Assembly: GCA_026874595.1 (NCBI GenBank) | Contig: CM049312.1 | Span: 27,149,956 to 27,213,955, forward strand | Reading direction: 5' to 3' | Length of the DNA: 64,000 nucleotides | Origin: Sipunculus nudus | Taxonomy: Eukaryota > Annelida > Sipuncula > Golfingiida > Sipunculidae | In this document: piece by piece, positions 33,008 through 46,139 of the stretch | Numbering within the stretch: the first letter of the stretch is position 1 | Layout: each line of letters starts with the position of its first letter | Program-made: the position numbers and the translations under genes | The notes under the pieces: model-generated | What the model saw: only the letters and a program-made list of their open reading frames with translations | Databases searched by the model: none | Told to the model about the DNA's origin: nothing

Positions 33008-35771
33008 AAATTGGTAAAAATTCATTATCATGTCACTATGCTGATATGAGTTTTCATTATTTAAAAATGGAGACTGCATGATATTCTCCTAACAATACAG
33101 AGCTAAGTAGCAAAAAAGTATTAACGACTTCGGCAACAGACGGTTGGTTTGTGAAAATTAGGGGTGCGAAGTGGGCGACATAACCAAGCTTAAAAATAGA
33201 ATAATATACGTTTAATACCGTTTCCCAGCGTTTTCTCCGTATACATCGGCATGCGGGAGTTACGTATAAAATCAACTTGCACTTCCGGTACACGTGCTTA
33301 TTATGCCAGGGCGTTGATTCCCTATTATACGCCACAGGCCACGTAAAATCCGTGGGAGACAGGCTTATTTGTGCTAAGATAAACAAAGAGGCTTATTTGG
33401 TTAACTTAAATTGGAATATTTTTCCCACGTTATTGCTGTTGTTAGAAAGAACGAAATCAAATCGTACAGTTGCTTGGGTTAAAGTAACAGCTTACAGAAC
33501 TTGAAGGCCATTAGCAGCTGTTGCTCTGTTTAATCCCATGTTAACGGTTGATTTATAGGAATCCCTTATTAATTCTAATTCGCATGTAAATGTGTTAATC
33601 CTCAATGACAGATGGTCAAAATTAAAAAAAAAATAAATAAAATATTTTGTGTCATTTCATCAATTAAAATAAAACGAGTAAATATCCTCAAACATATGAT
33701 AATCGCAGCAGGAATATATATCTGACAATGCATCATTTAGAGGGAAGAATAATTATCTGGCAGCCGGCATTGGTCCACAAAGCGTTGGATTCGCACATAT
33801 TGATTATAATGCTGAATAATGTAGTTACATATAAGATGCTATATAATAATATCAAGTTAAGGGTATTTAATATTATATTCATTATCCAGTTAGCAAGATA
33901 TAGTTCGGAACGACGCACAGCCATTGGTCTGATATTACGGGCCCATGTAAAATTATGTTTATATCCTGGTCATAGAGGCTATTTGTTGCCACGAGTTATG
34001 AAAAATAAACTTATAACGTACTCAAGTTGTCGCTAAGATAAAACGTCCATAAAAATGATTAGACAAAGAAATAACACTAAGAACTTGGAAAACAATTTTT
34101 TATTGGTTGTCCGCGCTGGTCCGCGTTTATAACGATTAGGAACTTGAAGAAAGTTGTGGATCCGTGCGTTAATTTCGCGTGCTGATCCGCTTTTAGGAAA
34201 TTCCCAAAATGTCGATACGCATTTTAGTCTCTTACAAGGACATACAGAGGCGCCCCTCAACCCCTAGTCCTGGCGAACCTGTGGAAGACCAGCAATAACC
34301 ACAAGCGTACGACTCTGCTGGTTAGCGATTGGGTATTTAGAAATCTCTCTCCCACAATGCACCCGCCCATGGCGTTGACATAAAATGTTGGGAATTAGCA
34401 GATGAAGTCAATTGAAATAAGTTGGATTAAAATTATTTCAAGGCAAATTACAAGAATATAAGTGTTCCCTTGGTTAAAATCTAACAGAATAAGTAAGATT
34501 CGGTGAGCATGTGCGTGTGCAATATGAATGGAAGTTTTTTTCTTCCTTGAATTTTGCTCTTTATGTTTTACAGTTGAAACAATTAGTCTCGGCCGTCCCA
34601 CAATTCCTGACTGAGACAGATGTTTTGAACGGGGGGGGGGGGGGGACCTCTGGTGAAAGCGCGTCTTAACTTATATTATTTTATAATCAATTATATTTTA
34701 AATTACAAATGAAAGGCGATTAACATTTTCCCCATTTTATGTCCGAATCTTAGTCTCTTTAGCAAAAGTGTCACAGTTATTATTTAAACTATACCCCCTC
34801 CATCTTCGGGTATAATACTAAAGTTTTGATTCTTTTATATATATCTCTCTCTCTATCATTTTTTCTGTGATTGTGTTTGTGTCTGTGTGTTATGTAACGT
34901 TTCTTTTTTTCTAGGTATCTATCACTATCCAAATCAAAGTATTTGTTCAATATACGGCCGACAGATGGCGTAAATGGTCCAAAGGCGCACCTGTTTAATC
35001 TCAGGTGCACGGAGACGTTTCCAAGACATTGCATCAGGTGTCCAATTTATGATGTCCGAATAGTTAAAATCAGTGTTGATATATCTCGAAACACGGGAGG
35101 TAAAAATGAGAATTTAATTAGAAGAGACACTTCATAACTTCTCATTCAAAAACGTGGACCTTGTTCTAATATTCTGAATACGCACTGAATTTAGGCCTAA
35201 TTGTGGATCTTTTTTCATCAAGATAAGTTGGCCTATTTTTGTATTTTGTAACCAGAACACTTTCCCTTTGTTCATTATAAGGTTCTGTGTGCAACATGAT
35301 GTTTAGCATTGATTATAGCTCTGTATTCCATAAAATATACTGAAAAGAAATATACTAAATTAGTGCTGGGGCTTCTTTGAACATGTCCTAAGTAGCCCCT
35401 CGCACGAGTTCAAAGTAGGTCATTAGTGGAATAAAAGCTTTTCCCTAATAAAATTGAAAGTCTCAGTTAACTGTTGTTGTTATGTACCAACAAGGAGAGA
35501 TAACTTTTACCCTGCATATGATTCAATATGAAACCATCATATACCTGAGTACATGCACACACAAGTTTGCAGTATTGTAAAAAATCACATCTTGACAGAC
35601 GCCATCTTGACTACAAGTGCAAGATTAATTTATTCTCACAGTAAATTGTACCATCTACACCTGTATTTATTTAAACTTGTAATATTTTATATCGTATGAT
35701 AAAAAAATCTTATAAAATGTTTACTCTTTAAATATTCTAATGATTTTTTTTTCATGTTTAATGTAGCCCAT
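33008..35771 (-). repeat. Right arm of large inverted repeat
   Basis: Reverse complement of 28311-31073, with about 1-3% differences by eye. Inner similarity fades at about 33008 and outer similarity ends with the word GGGCTACATTAAAC. A G run of about 16-18 bases near 34629 replaces the 10-base C run of the other arm. Confidence 0.95.
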
Positions 35772-36039
35772 GTTGGTGTGAAAACAGTACTTGAAGTCAG
35801 CATTCTTTGGTGAAAGGATATAAATTTATATTAAGAAAGCACCTGTCCATATTCTCTATGTATTATGAGCAAATACATGGACAATAGGAATCTAGACCTG
35901 TGTATAACTTTTGAAATATGTGCATGTCAACAGGACTAAATGAAGGATAACGATATATCAAACAAAGGAAGGAAAGAACGCTTGTGCACTTCACCTTCAA
36001 GAAGTGACCTATAAAAGCCCAATTTACACTAGAAAAAAA

Positions 36040-36540
36040 TGTGGCGCGCTAGACCGGTCCTAAAAAATGTGGAGAAGGTTACATTTTAACTTGCGTTCAC
36101 ACTGTGCCTTAACAAGTGACCCTGTAGAGCGCGCGACCCTGTCAGGTTAGGCCGCATTGCACTTGGCCCGGCCTTAAATCTGCATTGCGTTTACACGCAG
36201 ATTAATACTGCAAAACAGCGCGGTCAAGATTGGATTCCCCCTTGCGCGCATGGGTAAATCCCAGTCACATGACGGCCGAGTCTTGCTGGGGCGCGCTGTA
36301 TAGATAGCGCGCTCCACTTCTGTTTACACACGTTCGAAGCACAAATGAAGCGCGCGCCAGACAGTGTCTGCGCGCGCTAGAATGAAGAACCGACTCAAAC
36401 AGGTGGTCAAAATGTAGCGCGCTCCAGACCGACAATCCTCGAAATCTGGCGCGTTTGGGGGAGTTGTGATGCCAATATAGACTCGAATTTTGCGGTTTTA
36501 CCTTAGTTTGCTTCTGCCACACGAGTCACAGTAAACAGCT
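36040..36540. other. CpG-rich block with repeated GCGCGC words
   Basis: In otherwise AT-rich DNA, this block repeats GCGCGCT next to 'ccagaccg' or 'tagaccgg' (36041, 36288, 36306, 36340, 36380, 36415) and 'gcgttcacac' or 'gcgtttacac'. It includes a hairpin, AATCTGC...GCAGATT, near 36177-36204. It looks like a non-autonomous element or a CpG island; no exon is evident. Confidence 0.5.
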
Positions 36541-37584
36541 GACTCGTTCCCACGTCCATAAACTTATCCGTGTACGAGGGACGGGGTAGCAGGGATCCAG
36601 GCTAATGAACTTTTCATAAGCCACAAAGAAGACCCGGTTGGAGCCTTCTGCTTTCTGCTAGAAAAGTTATAGACTTTCCAGCATAACATAAATACATACT
36701 AAGGCGTGTATATGCGCTTCTCACAAATTAAGGTTATTATTAAGGGCTGGGATAAAGTTAACAAGGCATCACATCAGAAACATCACATTAAAAATTATGT
36801 ATTATTAGCTACAACGGGACCATCATTAGCTTCAGTGTGGTATATCGTATGCTTATCACCTGTGTATATAACTCTTATTCAAACAGTCAAATTAAGATGT
36901 ATCAAGGCTACAGAAAAGTAAACAATAATCAGCTCAGCATTGCCGACCTTAGCCGCGTTCTTTGCTAAAGCACCCGCATATTTCAGCTTAGCATCACCTG
37001 ATTCCTGTAATGGCGTGACAGGAGGAACAGATTGATCTTTGATTCAAATGTATACAGTCATTGGCTTCATATTCGCGAGGCTGCATTTTCGCGATTTCTT
37101 CATTTTGAACGTTTTCAAAGGGTTTAATTTTCGCGATCGCATAAGAATTTATGAAATCTAACTACAACAGTATTTGCATTTATTATGAATTAAGAATAAG
37201 TCCCACAATGTCTCACTCATTTCAGTTATCGTCCTTGTGTCATAGTCGATGTTTTAACAAAATGTTTATAATTGCATATTTGCCTGTGCCGCTTCTGATC
37301 GTATCCACACATTATGTTGTTGATTGATAAACTATCTTTAACCAATCCGTTTGAGCAGATTCATCATACCCACTTGTTAACCCTAGTTAACTGGGTATCT
37401 TAATCCCTAGGGATTCATGTTCGCGATTATTTCCGATTCGCCAATATCGCGAAACTAAACCCCTGAGAGCAAAAAGGCAACCACAGATTATTTTAGAGAA
37501 GGTGTTTCCATAGACGGGTCCTCCTACGTCACTAATATTCCAATTACACTTGATCCTTTCTCCCTTTATTGCCTTATTGCTTCC
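36541..37584. other. Intergenic stretch with TTCGCGA-type repeat
   Basis: Between 37060 and 37465 the word TTCGCGA or TCGCGA recurs (37071, 37088, 37129, 37412, 37440), with the right group in inverted orientation relative to the left. This suggests a small element of about 400 bp with inverted ends. No gene is seen. Confidence 0.45.
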
Positions 37585-37750
37585 ACCAGGAGGATATGCG
37601 CTCATCCACGTTCGTGTGTGTTTGTATGTAAGTTTGTTCGCAACATAATTCACTCGGTAATGAACGGAATATTATGAAATTTTCAGGGCATTTCGAGATT
37701 AGGCCGATGAAGAATCGACGTTTGATTTTGGTGTAGTTCCGGAATATGAA
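37585..37750 (+). repeat. Dispersed microsatellite-bearing repeat, copy 3
   Basis: Carries 'ccaccaggaggatatgcgct', a 'gtgtgtttgtatg' tract, 'gcaacataattcactcggta', 'gaacggaatattatgaaatt' and 'ttggtgtagttccggaatat', the same order of blocks as the copy at 32011. Confidence 0.7.
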
Positions 37751-39899
37751 CCTGGCAATATGGACTGGACAAGGGAATGTTAGCCGGGTTTCGGACAACC
37801 CAAAATATGGACCGGGTGTGTTGGAAAATATATTTGAATTTTCTTTCTTTTAGAATTAATGTCTTCATAGACACACGTGCTCCAGCATGACGCCCCCTTT
37901 TAACAATTATGCCTTCGTTATGATGATCACCACCCAAAGGGTATGCTGGTGGTTGTGAATACACTGACATAATTTAACATTTATGTGGAGGAGTATTATT
38001 ACCTTGCGGGCCAAATCGGAAAAAAGGTTCCTGAAGGACAGCCTTTGTTTAAACAGCATATGTGTCCATAGAACCAACATCAATGTGGGTGTTACGAATA
38101 TGTCGATATTTTCATGTATGACTTGTGTTACACCTGAATAGGGTAAGTGGGTGTTATGTTATAACGCCACATGTAAAGTTAAATTTTATATTATTCAGCT
38201 GTTGTTGGAAACAGGTAAACCTTATTTGCTTAATTTTCAGATGGCACCATTTTGAAATACAATAAGCTTACAATAATTAAATTGTATATTTGCAGGACGC
38301 TAGAAAACTCCCTTATCCATTCTCTCTCTCTCTCTCTCTCTCCTGCTTAATAAGTAATGATTTATTTAATTTTGGCAATCACTCTTCGCGCTCAAAACCC
38401 AAAGCCATTGGATGAAAAGGCTATGAATGTATATTTTAGGTCATGAAAAAGCCATGAAGTATCATTGAATTCTTATCTTCTGGATGTGTAGGGACCCTGT
38501 ATTGGTTCTTTGCCATGTTCAAATTGCATTGACTGATGAGCGTATTCTCGATATTGACTCAATCATAAAGAATTGGCAACACAACTAATGGGAATATATT
38601 TCTCGACCCTGAAGGGTATATAGACTGTTTGAAGGATTCCTTGTAACTATCTGCTATTGTAATTGCCCAGTGAGCTGAGCTCCATAAACCATTATAATTA
38701 TATATCATCTTCTTAGTATTATGAGTGTAGATTAATGTTGAGTTGTTATATGGCGATGTCTGGTTTCCGGTGTATATGACCAGTATGGTACAAAAACATG
38801 CAAAAAGGCATACACAATCAACATAAATGATCAAACGAACAAAAAAGTGTTATGGTTTAAGGTCGCATTGGTTTGTTACTATAAGAGTTAGAAGGGAAAA
38901 CAGTATACAAATCTTACAGATCGAACCCAATGGTTACTAAAAATAATAGAATAAATAGATAATTATTTTGATACGTTTTGATTTTTTTATAATAAACGTT
39001 TATTATGTTTGCATGTATGACCATGTAAATATTGTTGATATAACATATGGATGACCAGAATCCAGCATAAAATCTCTGTTTAATAAGGCCATTTCATTAA
39101 ATGGGTAACAGTTTTCTTGTCCATTTTATGAAATGGTGACATTTTTTTCGTCCATTTCATGAAATGGGCAGATATTTTGTTGATCAGCAAGATCAGCAAG
39201 AGTATGATAGTTTCACGTTAATATTATTAACAGTTGATTCACGGAAATAATATTTGAAGTACTATTTTATATTTTTTTTACATCTCAAAGAGAACATATA
39301 CTAATGATACTATGATATTGAATTTAAGGATGTATATCACTTATACTATATTGTTTACCTCGTAATAACAACAATCATTCCAATCGATGGTAAATAATCC
39401 AGTTTTTTTCTTTATTCTGATCGCATATTTACCATGTGTGATGTGCTCTATGAACAATTATTATCCATAAATAATTTCCTATCATATGCTTTGTCTCACG
39501 CGTATGTCACTAGCGTGGTTCCAAAATTGGCCTCATTACATTATTTCATTGTTTTGATTTTTAACTGGAATGTTTGTATCTATCAGAAGACACTCACGGA
39601 TCCCTCTCTCTCTATATTTACAGATAAACTGAAAATGCTGAGTTTAAATGCTTGTAATTTGCATTTGACTCAAACAATGCTAAAGATGTCGCTACAAAAC
39701 TTCCCACTGCACGCCCACATTGCAAATGACTCGTCTTAAAAGTTTCAGCTTTCTAGAACAAATTGTTTTTAGGAGACGTGAACAAACTGAAAGTGCGAAG
39801 TGGCCTATCTTTCATATTTCTTAACATTAGGTGAAATACATAATTGCCCATTGAAATATTGGGAACCAGATTCTATATTCCCACTTTAACCTTTTTCTA
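37751..39899. other. Intergenic stretch, no gene recognised
   Basis: AT-rich. A (CT)n run lies at about 38321-38342. At 39091-39172 'catttcatgaaatgg' is repeated in direct and inverted form. The open frame at 39434-39739 (101 aa) has no recognised domain. Confidence 0.5.
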
Positions 39900-41050
39900 G
39901 CTCGGTTGAAGGAAAGTCATCTAAGCCATAGCTTTCACTTTTTGTCCGACGTCTAGCCGTCAGAGCAATCGTTGGACCTAGAATCGTCTATCCTGATATC
40001 CTGGTAGGCCTTTGAACATTCTCCCTGGCCACCTGAATTTCGGTCACTGCGACCCATATTTTGTTAGTTACGGGGCCTGTTTGTGCACCCCAGATTATTT
40101 AAAATAAATGATACAAAACCTACTGTATCGGAATAACCAATGTATCGATTGCAATATTTCTTTAAGTGCATATTGATCATGGACAGTTTCATCAGTTCTT
40201 ACAAGTTTTACTCGTTTGTATTTTTGTGCCGTTAACAGGGCACTTGTACCTGTAGTTCAAGAGAGGTTCACTGCATTTCTCCTTGGAAACCTTATATTAC
40301 GTCATGATGACCTATTTAACACGCTACATACAAAAAAGCATGATTATGAGCACCAAAAATATCAGAAAGGGCACAGATTGTATCCTTTAGTACTAGAAAC
40401 TTCCAACAAAACACACACAGAAGGCCCGGGCAAATCTCCTCTGATTCTGTTAATTAGGTCATGGGGACCTTAATTCTACGAGCTATGGGCCAAAACATTA
40501 TTCTCAGAACCCAGAGCGTCAGACCGGGTACGAACACCACATACAAGGAGTATCTGACCAAATCGGCTTGGAAACCTAAAACTAGATCCTGGTGAACTAC
40601 GGACCAAAACATGATTTTGAGCATCAAGGCGTTCACATAAGGTACACATTGTATCTTTTAGCCCTAGAAACTTTCAGCAACAGCCAGAAAGGTTATATGT
40701 CAATCTCCTTGGAAAAAGGAAACTATGTCATGGTGACCTCTATTCTGCGACCTTGTGACCAAAATAATGATTTTCAGTACCAAGGCATTCAGATTTGGTA
40801 CATATTGCATCTGTTTGCATTAGGACCTTCTAACACAGCTTTATGGGAGGTTAAGGACAGATCTCCTCGGAAACATGGAATTCGTTATGGTTCAAAAACA
40901 TGATTTTAGAACCAAAACAGACTTGGTAGGAACACAGCATCCGAGGAGTGTCTGAGTTAAATCTCCATGGAAACCTGAAACTAGGTCCTGGTGTCTTATG
41001 GAGATATTGTGCAATTTATGGGCCAATAACATGATTTGAGCAGGCTGAAC
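39900..41050 (+). repeat. Composite tandem repeat, left part (interrupted by LINE)
   Basis: A head module, 'gaaagtcatctaagccatag' with 'ttttgtccgacgtc', is followed by diverged units of about 150-165 bp. Each unit contains 'tctccttggaaacc', 'ggtcatggtgacct', 'ttctgcgagct', 'ccaaaacatgattt' and 'acacattgtatc'. The array stops at a poly-T tract, the tail of the minus-strand LINE, and similar units resume at about 46140. Open frames inside are not genes. Confidence 0.75.
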
Positions 41051-41153
41051 ATCTTTTTTTTTTAGTTTTTTGTACATCAGAGAAATAACAAGTTTTATAT
41101 TTTTTGTTTCATCATTTGTACCAATAAAAACTAGTTTGTTAAAGACAAAGGGC

Positions 41154-41690
41154 TTACAATGCAATTCCAGCAATTGTTAACCATTTCAATCTTTGCTTGT
41201 CCAGCTGATGAGTTTGTCTTGCAGAATTAAATTCGACATATTCTGTATCTTTTATAAACTGAAGACAAGATTCAAAGTTTAGAGCTTGATCCTTACACCT
41301 AATTATATAAATATACCTTTTCACAAGCAATACAATGATATCCTCCTCACCTGAACCAAAAACATCCAATAATATTTTATTTAGAATAATTCAGATTGAC
41401 ATTTTATCTGTTTTCTCTCAACCAGCATGTTTCCCTTTTCCAGCCGTAGTTTAATTTTACTCTACAAAGATATGTGTCACTGTTTATTCTTCGTCTTGCA
41501 AAAAGAACATCTACTGTCTGTTTTTTATTAATAATAAAAATAGAAATAATTTAATACTAGAATTCCATGAAGAATATTGTACTGAAACATTCGTGATTTA
41601 ACTCTCACTGATTTTAAGTTTGTCTAACTTCTTGGTAGCTGTAGTTGGAGTTTCATTAAAATTTTTGCCGGCATAATATATATATTATAT

Positions 41691-41749
<59 letters not shown>

Positions 41750-44700
41750 ACCAGAGATAGGGCTAGTTTTTTTCATCAGTTTTAGAATGTTTCCAATTTT
41801 TAGGAATAGCACTCATAATACTGTTCAGATGCAATATGTTAATGGATATATTATACTTTCCATTTAGTTTTTTAACTGACATAAATGTTAATGTTTTGTT
41901 AACTTCTGAAATATTTATGTCAACTACATTTTATGTATATTGTCCCTTGTTTATACATATATTAATACAGAACTGGCTTACGGTCTGTCAGTATTTATGA
42001 CTTATACCTTAGTACCTGATTTAGGATTTCTTTTCTTGTCTCTGGGGCATGCTTTAATTCATACCAGTATTGAAATATTTCTAACCTTAAGGAATTAAAT
42101 CCACTGAACACCTTTTTTAATTATTTGCTTTCTATAAAACATTCGAGTATATCTAGGCCCATACTTCCCAACTGATAAATAATTATTTCCTTCCACGTTT
42201 TATTAGCAGGTCCATTTGATTATCTTTACACCCACATGTTTTTAGGGCTTTATTTTGTGACCTCAGGTGTGTCATATCAAGACCTTTCATTCCTTTTGGA
42301 GCATTAAGTGAATTCCTTTTGATTTTTTTCTAGTCCTCCCCAGTCCTTAGGGGCCCTCCGTCTATTTTATTCCAAACGTTTTCATTTTGGATTTTTTTTA
42401 AAGTATGTTCATACAATGGCATTATTTCAGTCTTTGCTAAATTCATTTTCAATCCAGACACCTTTTGGAATCTGTCAAATATTTCTGAGGCACATTTTAC
42501 ACGTTCTGCTCCTTCCGTTACCGTAAGTAGTAGTATCCGCGTATTGCATGATTTTGGATTGGGTATTCATTATACTGAACCCTCTTACAAATGGACTTTC
42601 TTTTATATAACATCCTTAAGGTTCCGCTGATAGAAGAAACAAATATGGTGAGAGGGGTCATCCCTGTAGAATTCATCTTGTTAACTTAAAACATCAGCCG
42701 TTATTTAAAACACAACTTGAGATATCTGAGTATAACACTTTAACCCATCTCATAACCGATTCATCAAAATTATATTTATTCATGACATTAAAAAATATAT
42801 GGTATTTCTACACTATCAAAAGCCTTTTTAAAAATCGAATGTTCAAAATGTATCCTTGTATTTCTTTATTCTCAGCATATTCCATTAAAGGTAACAGTAT
42901 ATTAATATTTTCTCCTATATAGCTGTGTTTCATAAATCCGGTTTGCTAATGATGCATGATACTCGGTAGCATCCGCTTGATCCCATTTGCCAAGCATTTA
43001 ACAAGAGGTAAATAATCAAACTGAGTAATGAGATTGGCCACCAATTTTTTAAATACCGTAAATCTTTTTCTTTTTTTTTCAGGATCAGTGTTATGATCCC
43101 TTGACGAGCCGAAATATGGAGTTGACCAAATTCATAACCATAACAAAAACAATTATATTATATGTTTTAATTACATCCCAAAATGTTAAGAAAAATTCAA
43201 ATGGCAGTTTCGCAATTCAAAAAACAGACCCAGGGGTTTTACCTCCACTGCAGTTTTTTTATAGCAGTGTACATTTCGTCAATTGTTAAAGGTATATCAC
43301 ATTGCATAGACTCTTCAACTGACAAAAGTGTACTTGGTGCATTGATGTAGTAGATATCAAATTTCATCTGGTGATTTAAGTTACCTTGATAAAGGTTTTC
43401 ATAAAATGAACTTTGTTCCTTTAAAATAAGTTTGTCATATATAATATATTTACCATTGTCTGAGATTAAAGCAGTAATTACCTTTTTATTATAATATCGT
43501 TTTTCTAAATTTAAGAAATATTTTGACGCCTTTCTACCTCTTAATGCCATTTAGTTTTACACCGTGTTATCGCTGCCATCATCTTTTTTTTTCAACTCGG
43601 GATTTATGTTTATTTTTAACTTAAATAAAATATCTTGTTAACTCTAAACATTTTTTTCAGATAAGTCTTTTCTAAAATACTGAGAAAATTTCTTTTTGAT
43701 TTGGCCTCCTGGGCTGAATATTGTTGTCCCTCTAACCTGACATTTAATGGTATCCCATAGAAGGTTAGGTTTACAATCTTTGTTTAATGAGATTGTTTCC
43801 TTTATTACAGTATTATTTTTTTCAGTTTACTCCTCCTTCTCAAGGAGAATACAGTTGAATTTATAAAAGCCTAACCTCGGGATGGCAGGCTATCTTTAAT
43901 TACAATGACAATAGCAGAGTTTTTAGAGGGTATAGTTTATAATCCAAAATCAACTGTTAAAGACCTTCACTGATCAGAAAATAGTCAATACGGGTCTGTA
44001 TTAAAACAGGATTGTAACGTTGCCATGTAAATTCCTGTGTGTTACTATGATTTCGTCTCCATATGTCTCCATTTTTAGTGTTTCTTGGAATTTTATAAAT
44101 GTACTCTGACGTCCCCCTTTTCTGTCTACTTTAGGATCCATAACAAAATTAAACCCATAATTGTATGAGGATTATCAATCTGTGACATATTTTCAAACAA
44201 AGTCTCTATTACTTCTGGTTTATCAAAATTCGGGCCATAAATATTTACCAGTGTTAACTGTATATTACCTAGGGAAATATCCATTATGATATATCTACCA
44301 TCTTCATCTATTTTGTATGAATTGACCTTATGTTGTACACCATTTTTATTAAGATAGCAACCCCTATGGAATTGTCTTTGCCATGACTAAAGTATGCTTT
44401 AGCGCCCTATTCAGCCAGCCATAATTTCTGCGTGGTTCTCGTGCTTCGAGTTTCCTGAAGGAGTATGACTGTAGAGGATCCCTGATTTAACCAATATAAA
44501 AGTTTTCTCCTTCTCTTTGTTTAAGAATCACATGGATGTTTTCATTCAAAAGGTTGCAGTAACAAAAATTTCTATAAAATATACTTTTTTGTGTCAACAT
44601 TTGTTTAAACATCTGTAATAGAGAGATATCACCAACAGCTGGAGTATTTTTGTTTCAGATTGATTTGTTAAAGTCTGCGTAAAGCTGGAGCCCAACAGGA
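41154..44700 (-). pseudogene. LINE ORF2 remnant: endonuclease and reverse transcriptase
   Basis: Near 44490-44380 the minus strand encodes VILLQETRSTRTTQKLWLAE and YFSHGKDNSIGVAILIK, the apurinic endonuclease start. 43550-43239 encodes KASKYFLNLEKRYYNKKVIT and SSFYENLYQG, the region before RT. Broken RT pieces follow (KNWWPISLL, QTGFMKHSYIGENI, QGxPLSPYLF-like, MQYADTTT at the catalytic box, where the family has ADD). 41369-41154 encodes the C-terminal RYIYIIRCKDQALNFESCLQ. The catalytic motif is altered and no frame is continuous. Confidence 0.85.
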
Positions 44701-45099
44701 AAGTTAGCATTTAAAAAAAATAAAGAAATATATATCTGTCAAGTGAACACACCTTGTGTCCTGCAAGTTGCACATCATAATTGAACAGTTTCTCTACAAT
44801 GGGTTAGGACAAAAAGAACAAACAAAAATGTGCAACTTATATACATAGGAAGTTTTTAATATAATGACATGTATATTTATAAACGAGGAAGTACCAGCTT
44901 TTTATATCTAAACTTTACATTCAATTGTGAACCAGTTTCAATCTCATATTCTCAGTGATAATATCTACAACTCACCGGTAAGTTTGGTGAAATCATCATA
45001 AATATATACCTGAACTTTTTTGACGGATTCCCTTAAAAATGGCCAAAATTAGACTATTCCATACCCAGGCCTGTTGTAATCAATCATTTCCATACAGCT

Positions 45100-45771
45100 T
45101 GTACAGTAATTTAGAGAGATGTCAAGTCCTCTTTAAGCCTATACCTGGCCCCTTTAAGAACATTTTCCCCCGTTTCAGTCTCTAGCTCCACTGTCACTGA
45201 ATTTAACCAAAATATCACGCTCCAGGTTATCAGGGTTGCCTACACGATGTGCCAATTGTACCATTGATATATTCAATTCATAGTTCAGGTACTCATGCAG
45301 CATTCTAATGCCCACTGCAGCACCATCTTCCTTCTCTTCTCCCTTAATTCCAGCAATATGTAGAGAGTCTTTTCTGGAATATTGTTCATTTCTGTTTGCA
45401 AGCTACAGTGCCTTAACAGTGTATGCTTTATTTTCATAAATTTCTTCTTTGAGACTTTCATGACCTTCTGGCCGAGTTCAAGTCAGTTTTCAGTTTGTCA
45501 TTTTCCATCTCTAAGTCTGCAATTCTATGCTCCATTTTATGTAGCATATTAATTCTTAATGTCTTGAGACACTTACTTTCAAACATTCTCAGTAAAAGCC
45601 TCCTCAACCTTTTGCAGTTCATCATTTATTTTCTGGTCCATAGCAGTTACAGCTTCATTCAGAACTACGTTTATGTTTTTTTTTTACAGAGCCAGATATT
45701 TCCTCACCTGGTTATCCATCAGTAACGCTGAGAGGACTTGGCCTCTTAGAGGAATCCTGCTGTCCAGGCAT
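45100..45771 (-). pseudogene. LINE ORF1 remnant
   Basis: The frame opens at 45771 with MPGQQDSSKRPSPLSVTDG and a stop. Later parts, in shifted frames, give a coiled-coil-like stretch (KMEHRIADLEMENDKLKTDL) and then 'LANRNEQYSRKDSLHIAGI' and 'ISMVQLAHRVGNPDNLERDI', the RNA-recognition part typical of L1 ORF1. This protein coats LINE RNA; the remnant here is broken. Confidence 0.75.
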
Positions 45772-46139
45772 TCTAATTTCTTCAAACTTTAAGTGAAGTG
45801 TTTTAATAATAAAAAACTTCTTTTTTGACAAGTAACCTCACTGGGGTTTGTACGCTGAACGCTGGTTACCAAACCACACTTGGGTCTCACCTATTGATTT
45901 CTATTCACTGATTTCTATACACCTCAGTGGTCCTCAATACCTATTATGAACCTTGGGCCTGTGTCCACCTTGCCTATGCATTATTTAACTGGGTGTAAAA
46001 CATGGTAAAAATGTTAAGATTTCCCCGACAGCTGGTTCTCACTTATAAATGAAAATGTGCTCAGCTATAACAGACCGTGTGCATGCTGTAGATTTGCAAC
46101 CTTTACCACGCCAGCTGCTGTCGCTGAAGACCATTTTAC

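Larger units (their letters stand above)
41051..46130 (-). mobile_element. L1-clade LINE, nearly full length, inactive
   Basis: On the minus strand one finds a 5' leader (46130-45772), an ORF1 remnant, an endonuclease, a reverse transcriptase and a C-terminal region, ending in an A tail (poly-T at 41056-41064 on the plus strand). The composite repeat lies on both sides, so the LINE probably inserted into it. Stops and frameshifts are frequent throughout. A (TA)n tract at about 41677-41748 interrupts the 3' part. Confidence 0.88.

Noticed and set aside
29041-35034. Open frames of 60-109 aa conserved between the two arms of the inverted repeat
   Set aside because: They are conserved because the arms are near-identical DNA. 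Changes fall on codon positions without preference as far as I can see, and no domain is present.
28311-35771. Palindrome interpreted as a Maverick/Polinton-type element
   Set aside because: Such elements carry a DNA polymerase, integrase and capsid genes between long termini. The 1.9-kb spacer has no coding region.
43239-43550. 103-aa minus-strand frame as a host gene
   Set aside because: Its residues match the L1 ORF2 segment before the reverse transcriptase and it lies inside the LINE.
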